A stretch of DNA of 38,522 bases from Spirochaetaceae bacterium (lineage in GTDB: Bacteria; Spirochaetota; Spirochaetia; Treponematales; Rectinemataceae), in the NCBI GenBank assembly GCA_025356015.1, contig JANXYO010000133.1, positions 1-38,522 on the forward strand, in the 5' to 3' direction. The position numbers and the translations under genes are program-made. The notes below the pieces were generated by a model. It was given only the letters and a program-made list of their open reading frames with translations, made no database searches and was not told the origin of the DNA. Shown in pieces: positions 33,420-38,522 of this stretch (within the stretch, counting starts at the first letter, position 1; each line of letters opens with the position of its first letter).

Positions 33420-35051
33420 GTGACAAAACTCACGAACATCGGCCTGGCCTATGCCGACCGCATTCTCTTTGCCGACGGCGAACTCCTCATCAGGAATGGC
33501 GACAGGATCGGCCTGGTGGGCCCGAACGGCGCTGGCAAGACCTCGCTCTTCCGGATCATCGCGGGGATCGAGAGGCCCGACCAGGGCACGATAAGCATGG
33601 ATGGTGGCACCGTCATCGGCTATTTCTCCCAGGACGTGGGCGAGATGTCGGGCAGGACCGTGCTCGAGGAGGTGCTCGCTGGCGCCGGCCGGGTCTACGA
33701 GATCGGCCTCGAAATCGCCGAACTCGAGCACCGCATGTCTGACCCTCAATCGCCGGGTCTGAGCGATGCCGAGATGACGGCCTACGGAGAGCTCCAGAAC
33801 GATTTCATGCACCACGGCGGCTACGAGCTCGAGACGAAGGCCGAGGCCATCCTTTCCGGCCTCGGCATCGGCAAGGAACGCCAGGGCGAGAGGGTCGAGA
33901 GCTTCTCGGGCGGATGGAAGATGCGGATCGCCCTCGCCCGCATCCTCCTCCTCGAGCCCCAGCTCCTGTTGATGGACGAGCCCACCAACCACCTGGACCT
34001 CGAGTCGATCATCTGGCTCGAGTCCTGGCTCGGCTCCTTCAAGGGCGACCTGGTGATGACGAGCCACGACAGGGAATTCATGACCCGGGTCTGCCGCACG
34101 ACAGTCGAGGTGGCCTCGGGGGCAATCACCACCTACTCGGGCGACTACGACTTCTACGAGCGCGAGCGCGCGGTCCGCAGGGAACAGCTCGTGGCCTCGC
34201 AAAAGCGTCAGGAGGCCATGCTCGCGAAGGAAGAGGAGTTCATCGCGCGCTTCGCCGCCCGCGCCTCCCACGCGGCTCAGGTCCAGTCGCGCGTGAAGAC
34301 CATCGACAAGATAGAGCGCATCGTCGTTCCAGCCGACCCCAAGTCCATAAAGCTGCGCTTCGAAAGCGCACCGAGGGGACCCGACATCGTCGTTGCGATG
34401 GAAGGCCTGGGCAAGTCCTGGCCCCTCCCCGGCGGCGACACGCGCTCGGTGTTCTCAGGAATCACGGGCACGGTAAACCGGGGAGACAAGATCGCCCTCA
34501 CCGGGATCAACGGCGCAGGCAAGTCCACCCTGCTCAAGGTGATAACGGGCCAGACCGAGGCGAGCGAGGGTAGCTCGACCCTCGGCACGAGCACGAAGCT
34601 CGGCTATTTCAGCCAGTACTCGAGCGACATCCTCATTCCCTCGCGCACGATCTTCGAGGAGGTCTCGGAGCGCCTCCCCAAGGCCAGCGAAGGCCAGATC
34701 AAGAACATCCTCGGTGCCTTCCAGTTCTCGGGCGACGATTCGGACAAGCGCGTGGGCGTCCTCTCGGGCGGAGAGAAGAGCCGGGTGATGCTCGCCCTCA
34801 TCCTCTCCCAGAGCGTCAATTTCCTTGTCCTCGACGAGCCGACCAACCACCTCGACATCGCGAGTCGCGAGGTCCTGCTCGAGGCCCTGAAGGACTTCGA
34901 GGGCACGATCATGCTCGTGAGCCACGACCGCTATTTCCTCAGGCAGCTGGCCAACCGGGTCTTCGAGATAGACAAAGGCTCGCTCGCGACTTATGAGGGC
35001 GACTATCAATACTACCTTGAGAAATCGGAGAGGATGAGGGCGGGGAGATAG
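33420..35051 (+). CDS. ABC-F family ATPase
   Basis: A 543-residue soluble protein with two complete ABC domains and no membrane segment. It has Walker A GPNGAGKTS and GINGAGKST, signatures FSGGWKMRIALARI and LSGGEKSRVMLALI, and Walker B LLLMDEPTNHLD and FLVLDEPTNHLD. The domains are joined by a charged helical linker at about residues 240-320. These features define ABC-F proteins, which bind the ribosome E site and influence peptidyl-transfer or relieve stalled or antibiotic-bound ribosomes. No long C-terminal coiled coil of the Uup type is present. Translation probably starts at GTG 33420, with GGAG a few bases upstream. The target (housekeeping translation factor or antibiotic protection) cannot be told from the sequence. 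Confidence 0.94.
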   Translation: MTKLTNIGLAYADRILFADGELLIRNGDRIGLVGPNGAGKTSLFRIIAGIERPDQGTISMDGGTVIGYFSQDVGEMSGRTVLEEVLAGAGRVYEIGLEIAELEHRMSDPQSPGLSDAEMTAYGELQNDFMHHGGYELETKAEAILSGLGIGKERQGERVESFSGGWKMRIALARILLLEPQLLLMDEPTNHLDLESIIWLESWLGSFKGDLVMTSHDREFMTRVCRTTVEVASGAITTYSGDYDFYERERAVRREQLVASQKRQEAMLAKEEEFIARFAARASHAAQVQSRVKTIDKIERIVVPADPKSIKLRFESAPRGPDIVVAMEGLGKSWPLPGGDTRSVFSGITGTVNRGDKIALTGINGAGKSTLLKVITGQTEASEGSSTLGTSTKLGYFSQYSSDILIPSRTIFEEVSERLPKASEGQIKNILGAFQFSGDDSDKRVGVLSGGEKSRVMLALILSQSVNFLVLDEPTNHLDIASREVLLEALKDFEGTIMLVSHDRYFLRQLANRVFEIDKGSLATYEGDYQYYLEKSERMRAGR

Positions 35052-35102
35052 GCCGAGGCCGATAGGGTGGCCGTGTTCGGTTGGGGGCCGGGGCGGGAGA
35101 TG

Positions 35103-35139
35103 AGGAGAAACAAGAAAGCGGCGCCATGGGGCGCCGCTT
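35103..35139 (-). terminator. Terminator of the minus-strand lipoprotein operon
   Basis: A 10-bp perfect stem AAGCGGCGCC (35116-35125) with GGCGCCGCTT (35130-35139). On the minus strand it is followed by a T-rich TTCTTGTTTC stretch, so it serves the gene ending at 35162; it may also help end the ABC-F transcript. Confidence 0.7.
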
Positions 35140-35161
35140 GCGATGCTGGATTCCCGTTCTG

Positions 35162-35551
35162 CTAGTTGAAATACGAGATGCTGGCGATCGTGATCGAGGA
35201 GATCACGTAGTCCTTGTCGAGGTTTTGGGTCATGGTGAACACGATGTTTGAGCCCGGATAGAGGCTGCCGCCAGAGAGGCTGGCCGTCACTGTCGAGCCC
35301 GCGGTGGACTGTCCGCTCAAGGCATAGCTGTATCCCGGGGGGAAAACAATGTCCCAATATGCGGCAGGTACAGCCTGCGCATACTTGACTGAGCTCGTCG
35401 AGAGGTTCTTGTACACGCTCGAGTGGTCATTGTTGACATCACTCATGAAATTGGATATGCACTCGTCGATCGTGACTGGTTTCACGATGGCGCAGGACAT
35501 GACCAGGTACAGTGCGGCGATGGCCGCGATGATCAATAGGGCGCGTTTCAT
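35162..35551 (-). CDS. Small lipoprotein, function unknown
   Basis: The 129-residue protein starts at ATG 35551 with a strong AAAGGAGGA site. It has a lipoprotein signal ending LVMSC (cysteine at residue 20). The mature part is polar and rich in Ser, Thr and Tyr, with DECISNFMSDVNNDHSSVYK followed by beta-strand-like segments such as VTASLSGGSLYPGSNIVFTM; this suggests a small NTF2-like or beta domain, but no family is recognised. It lies 21 bp downstream of the FecR-domain gene on the same strand and is probably the last gene of that operon, followed by a terminator hairpin. Confidence 0.8.
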   Translation of the reverse strand: MKRALLIIAAIAALYLVMSCAIVKPVTIDECISNFMSDVNNDHSSVYKNLSTSSVKYAQAVPAAYWDIVFPPGYSYALSGQSTAGSTVTASLSGGSLYPGSNIVFTMTQNLDKDYVISSITIASISYFN

Positions 35552-35572
35552 TTCATTCCTCCTTTAGTCATT

Positions 35573-36601
35573 CTAGATATCGGCGTCGACAAGCTGGGGC
35601 ACGATGCTGGCTTCGTAGGCCGTTACTATGTCAGCGTAAACGCCAAGGAAATCGCTGTACTGCTGGTTTCCTGGATCGAGCATGTGACGCGACCTCATCT
35701 GCATGTACATGTCTCCAAGGACAAAACGGCGCATCGAGAGGACCGAGAGGGCGTAGTATCTGATGTTGAGGAAGAGGGTGGCCTGGTCCTGGATGAGCGG
35801 GAACACCGTGCCTGCCCTATAGTCCTCGCTCCGCTGGTCCTTGGCATCGGAGAGCCGCTTCAGCTCCGCTGCGGCCGCGGCAAAGTCGGCCTTCTTCTTC
35901 TCAAGCTCTGGGAGGAGGGCCAGCATTGAATCCCGGTAGCCCGCCATCTGCTCCCGCACCTTCCTCGCCGAACCTGCCGGATCAGCGAGGAAGTCGGCGA
36001 GCTTTCCCTCGTTCCATTTCGAGTAGTCGACTTCCTTGCCCAGCCAGGCGAACTTCTGTCCCGGGGCCTGTCCGGGCTTGACCTCGACGGCCTCGTTGGC
36101 AGAGAGGCTCACGGTCGACCCGCCCGACTCGAGTTCGACGGCGCCCGAGCTAACGGCCATGAGGGTCGAACCGTCCATGCCCGCGTAGATGGTCACCTCG
36201 GTGCCACGCACTCCTGCGACGCAATTGCTCGAGCCCACGAGGGGCTCCTTGCCCGCGAGCTTCTCGAACTTCATGGACACCGAGCCGGCCGCCGCCTGCA
36301 GCACTGTCTGCTTCACCCCGCCGACGCTTCTTTCGGTGAGCATGAAGACCGAGTTGGGCTTGACCTTGATCGAGGACTTGCCCGTCGTGAGCTGGAGCTC
36401 GGCGTTGCCGTCGCTCTTGGTGATGACGGATTCGCCGGTCCTTACCAGGTCTCCGATCTCGAGTGAGACGGTCTTGCCCGCCGCGTTCTTGTGGCCCACG
36501 GTGCCGGATGTAAAGACGGTCTCTGCGTTCTGGGCCTGGAGGAGGGGGCAGAGCCCCGCGAAGAGAAGCGCTCCCGCGAAAGTGAGTCGTCGTGCCTTCA
36601 T
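35573..36601 (-). CDS. Exported FecR-domain protein
   Basis: The 342-residue protein has a cleavable signal peptide (ending LLQAQ) and an extracytoplasmic FecR-type beta domain at about residues 30-180 (GDLVRTGESVITKSDGNAEL, IKVKPNSVFMLTE, CVAGVRGTEVTIYAG, VSLSANEAVEVKPGQ). A helical C-terminal half follows (about 190-342), with charged coiled-coil-like stretches (ALLPELEKKKADFAAAAAEL). Classical FecR proteins also have a cytoplasmic anti-sigma part; this one does not, as in the many exported FecR proteins of spirochaetes. It overlaps the upstream lipoprotein gene by 4 bp (ATGA), which implies translational coupling and shared function, perhaps an envelope complex. Confidence 0.88.
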   Translation of the reverse strand: MKARRLTFAGALLFAGLCPLLQAQNAETVFTSGTVGHKNAAGKTVSLEIGDLVRTGESVITKSDGNAELQLTTGKSSIKVKPNSVFMLTERSVGGVKQTVLQAAAGSVSMKFEKLAGKEPLVGSSNCVAGVRGTEVTIYAGMDGSTLMAVSSGAVELESGGSTVSLSANEAVEVKPGQAPGQKFAWLGKEVDYSKWNEGKLADFLADPAGSARKVREQMAGYRDSMLALLPELEKKKADFAAAAAELKRLSDAKDQRSEDYRAGTVFPLIQDQATLFLNIRYYALSVLSMRRFVLGDMYMQMRSRHMLDPGNQQYSDFLGVYADIVTAYEASIVPQLVDADI

Positions 36602-37083
36602 TTCGTCGGCCCCTTGAAGCCCTGGATCCGTGGGTAGCCTTTTACCTCGCGGTTCAGGATGACCAAGTACCTGCCCTCGCTCGTGTCGAGGGTGACGAGG
36701 ACCGAGTCGCGGTTGAGGTACTTCTTGAAGAAGGCCCTTACCTCGGCCGTGGGGGAGAAAAGCCTGTAGCTTTCGTCGCCGATCCTGGAGATGGAGACTA
36801 TCTTCGCCTTCCCAATGCCAAAGCCCGTGGCCTTGAGGTTGTCCCAGAGCGAGGCGACCTCGGCCTGAAGCAGGAGTATCTCAGCGTCGAATATGAAGGG
36901 TGCATCGGAAAGTCCCTTGATGCCCGGGACGCCTCCCGAATTGATGAGGGCGACTGTCTTCTGGACCTTGGCCTCGCCGGGCATATAGGGCACGGATGCG
37001 CAGGAGGCGAGCACCAGGGCCAGGGCCACGAGGGCGATACTGGGCCAGAACCGGTTTCGAAGCTTGCCTGGCTTGATCTTCAT
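36598..37083 (-). CDS. Lipoprotein co-transcribed with the FecR-domain protein
   Basis: The 161-residue product starts at ATG 37083 behind GGAGG. After a basic N-terminus it has a lipoprotein signal ending ALVLASC (cysteine near residue 28). The mature part includes VQKTVALINSGGVPGIKGLS, PFIFDAEILLLQAEVASLWD and SRIGDESYRLFSPTAEVRAF; no known domain is recognised. The 4-bp overlap with the FecR-domain gene and a shared promoter (37116-37144) show one operon. It is probably in the periplasm, anchored to a membrane, and may work with the FecR protein. Confidence 0.82.
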   Translation of the reverse strand: MKIKPGKLRNRFWPSIALVALALVLASCASVPYMPGEAKVQKTVALINSGGVPGIKGLSDAPFIFDAEILLLQAEVASLWDNLKATGFGIGKAKIVSISRIGDESYRLFSPTAEVRAFFKKYLNRDSVLVTLDTSEGRYLVILNREVKGYPRIQGFKGPTK

Positions 37084-37115
37084 TGATCCTCCGGCGCGAA
37101 ATGGCGATGAGTCTT

Positions 37116-37144
37116 AGGATATTCCCCAAGCCGATCATTTTCAA
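37116..37144 (-). promoter_or_regulatory. Promoter of the lipoprotein/FecR operon
   Basis: Minus-strand TTGAAA (37144-37139) and TATCCT (37121-37116) are exactly 17 bp apart, 33 bp before the start codon at 37083. A good sigma-70-type match in an otherwise gene-free interval. Confidence 0.65.
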
Positions 37145-37192
37145 TAGAAGCGGGACCAAAGCGACACTTATCGGTCGATTTGGCACGGGGGC

Positions 37193-37699
37193 CTAGAGCC
37201 TCCTGCTGTCATAGGCCCAATGAAGGAGGGCCTGACGTTGCCTGCTCCTGCACAGGAGATCACCACCCTCGCAGTGAGAGCGAAGCTGGGCGACATGGCG
37301 GGTCATCGCCCGCCAGCGTCCGATCTGCCTTTCGTCATCGGGGGACCGGCGGCCCATGTAGTAGCGGCAGTACCACTGGAACCATCCCCTTGGGTCCTCC
37401 TCCCTGATCCAGAGCTTCGCGCGCCAGTAGGCCAGCGGCTTCGACGCGTTGACCAGGAAGAAATTGAGCTCGCTGCGGTGCGACTCATGGCAGAGCCTGG
37501 CCTTCTCGTACCAGGCCTCGGGGAACTCAGCCGCGCAATCGGTCATGTACTTGCCGCCGAACACGCCGAGGGCAAGGAGCTCCTTCGGGGAGAGGTCAGG
37601 TCTGAAAGCCCTGTGGAAATTGCGGCCCGGGGCTTCGGTGCGGAAATACCGGTAGCCCTGCTGCATGAGATCGTCCACGAGGACTTCCACGGCTTTCAT
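37193..37699 (-). CDS. Conserved hypothetical protein, Trp/Tyr/Cys-rich
   Basis: A 168-residue cytoplasmic protein with no signal peptide or membrane segment. It has a distinctive sequence: LSPKELLALGVFGGKYMTDC, PEAWYEKARL, then DPRGWFQWYCRYYMGRRSPD, DERQIGRWRAMTRHVAQLRS and ALLHWAYDSRRL. I recall homologues in many bacteria annotated only as hypothetical proteins. The many invariant-looking aromatic, Arg and Cys residues suggest an enzyme or nucleic-acid-binding role, but none is established to my knowledge. An AGAGGG stretch precedes ATG 37699. The 109-bp gap to the lipoprotein operon, on the same strand, contains that operon's promoter, so this is probably a separate unit. Confidence 0.8.
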   Translation of the reverse strand: MKAVEVLVDDLMQQGYRYFRTEAPGRNFHRAFRPDLSPKELLALGVFGGKYMTDCAAEFPEAWYEKARLCHESHRSELNFFLVNASKPLAYWRAKLWIREEDPRGWFQWYCRYYMGRRSPDDERQIGRWRAMTRHVAQLRSHCEGGDLLCRSRQRQALLHWAYDSRRL

Positions 37700-37871
37700 A
37701 AGCGCCCTCTTCCTCTAGCCGGCGCGGCGATGCGGGTTCCGGGCCAGCACATCTCCAAGAATAACCCGGCTTCCTCCGGGAGTCCATTCATGGGAGCCTC
37801 GAATCCTTGACCTCATGCCCCGGAGCAACTAGGCTTTCCCCCAGCAACTATGGACCCATCAAGGAGAAATC

Positions 37872-38522
37872 ATGAAGAGACTGATCATCCTGGCCCTGGC
37901 CATCGCCGCGATCGCGCCGGCGATCCTCTCGGCAGAGAGCATTGGCGAGCTCAAGACCGCGGCCGAGACCGCCGCGAAGGCCGCCGCGGGCGCGCCGGGC
38001 GACTATACAGCCAACTGGACGGCGGCGATGAACCTGCGCAAGTACGGAGCCGAACTCGTCACCCAGGAGGTCCAGGGATGGAAGGACCTCGCGAAGGCGG
38101 CGGCCAAGGATGGAATGAAGTTCGGCGAGATCGCCCAGAAGCTCGACCCGAAGGGCATTGCCGGCTGGTACTGGTACGGGCTCTGCGTCGGGACCTACTC
38201 AGACTGCGTCAGCATCCTCACCGCCCTCGGCGAGGGGCTCAAGGGCAAGACCCAGAAATCCTTCGAGACCTCGTACTCCCTGGACAAGACCTACGAGAAC
38301 GGCGGTCCCATCCTCTCCCTCGGCCGTTTCTGGCAGGTGCTTCCGGGCATAGCGGGCAGGGACCTCAAGAAGGCCGAGTCCCTGTTCAACGAGTACATCA
38401 CCACCTATGGCTCGCTAAAGGATGCGAACAAGGACGCCTGGTACTTCCGCGGGGCCCTCTACAAGGATACGGGCAGGAAGGCCGAGGCACGCGCCGACCT
38501 CGAGAAGGCTGCTGCGATGGGC
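37872..38522 (+). CDS. Exported TPR protein, TatT-like (partial)
   Basis: ATG 37872 with AAGGAG upstream begins a frame open to the window edge (217 codons visible), so the C-terminus is missing. A signal peptide (MKRLIILALAIAAIAPAILS, then AES) leads into helix pairs with a TPR pattern: AAETAAKAAAGAPGDYTANW, GIAGWYWYGLCVGTYSDCVS, SYSLDKTYENGGPILSLGRF and KKAESLFNEYITTYGSLKDA, ending WYFRGALYKDTGRKAEARAD. The order, including the GGP...LGRFW...LPG segment, recalls TatT-type TPR proteins that work with periplasmic TRAP-type binding proteins in Treponema; the resemblance is from memory and may only reflect general TPR features. TTGACC (37807-37812) with TAGGCT 17 bp on is a weak promoter candidate. 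Confidence 0.78.
   Translation, partial: MKRLIILALAIAAIAPAILSAESIGELKTAAETAAKAAAGAPGDYTANWTAAMNLRKYGAELVTQEVQGWKDLAKAAAKDGMKFGEIAQKLDPKGIAGWYWYGLCVGTYSDCVSILTALGEGLKGKTQKSFETSYSLDKTYENGGPILSLGRFWQVLPGIAGRDLKKAESLFNEYITTYGSLKDANKDAWYFRGALYKDTGRKAEARADLEKAAAMG

Overview
The window is a GC-rich (roughly two thirds G+C by eye) bacterial chromosome segment with no rRNA, tRNA, CRISPR array, transposase or phage gene that I can see. Gene content points to a spirochaete, probably an uncultured or free-living Spirochaetales-like organism. The pointers are many small exported lipoproteins, spirochaete-style Ig-like, InlB B-repeat, BspA-LRR and RCC1 surface proteins, a multi-S1-domain protein, FecR-domain proteins, a chemoreceptor with almost no periplasmic part, and a TPR protein resembling spirochaetal TatT. 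The assignment is inferred from gene style, not from a marker gene.

Layout. 1-4.5 kb: C-terminal end of a PEP-utilising enzyme, an M29 aminopeptidase, a chemoreceptor with a duplicated terminator, a convergent RluA-type pseudouridine synthase and a frameshifted outer-membrane protein remnant. 4.6-9.6 kb: a lipoprotein with four near-identical 285-bp repeats, two divergent LuxR-type regulators (one membrane-bound, one soluble) and a MarR regulator with a perfect 22-bp operator at its start codon. 9.7-14.6 kb: groEL with a textbook terminator, a HigB-like toxin overlapping a HigA-like antitoxin fused to an ImmA/IrrE metalloprotease domain, and an S1-domain protein. 14.7-17.4 kb: a 39-residue zinc-ribbon-like protein missed by length cut-offs, an EamA exporter and a heavily frameshifted LVIVD/transglutaminase-like/TPR pseudogene. 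17.4-20.4 kb (minus strand): ywbE, an ECF sigma factor and a membrane-anchored von Willebrand A protein.

20.6-24.2 kb: two exported repeat proteins (InlB-B/BspA-LRR lipoprotein and a seven-repeat RCC1 propeller). 24.4-29 kb: an AraC pseudogene, an ArsR-type regulator overlapping an MFS exporter with TTTGCAA operator sites, a small lipoprotein and a serine hydrolase that lost part of its N-terminus. 29-33.3 kb (minus): an MFS transporter fused to HEAT repeats, an M28 peptidase whose catalytic domain is split by membrane helices, and a DUF2846 protein. 33.4-38.5 kb: an ABC-F ATPase, a minus-strand operon of lipoprotein, FecR protein and lipoprotein, a conserved hypothetical, and the start of an exported TPR protein cut by the window edge.

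Two themes stand out. First, several regulators (MarR, ArsR, HigA-ImmA) have inverted repeats in or at their promoters, which suggests autoregulation. Second, four genes are visibly broken (outer-membrane protein, LVIVD/TPR protein, AraC, serine hydrolase) among intact neighbours, which suggests active gene loss or local sequence error. The best candidate for an under-described system is the toxin plus antitoxin-protease fusion at 11.6-13.1 kb. The MFS-HEAT fusion and the ECF sigma/vWA pair come next.
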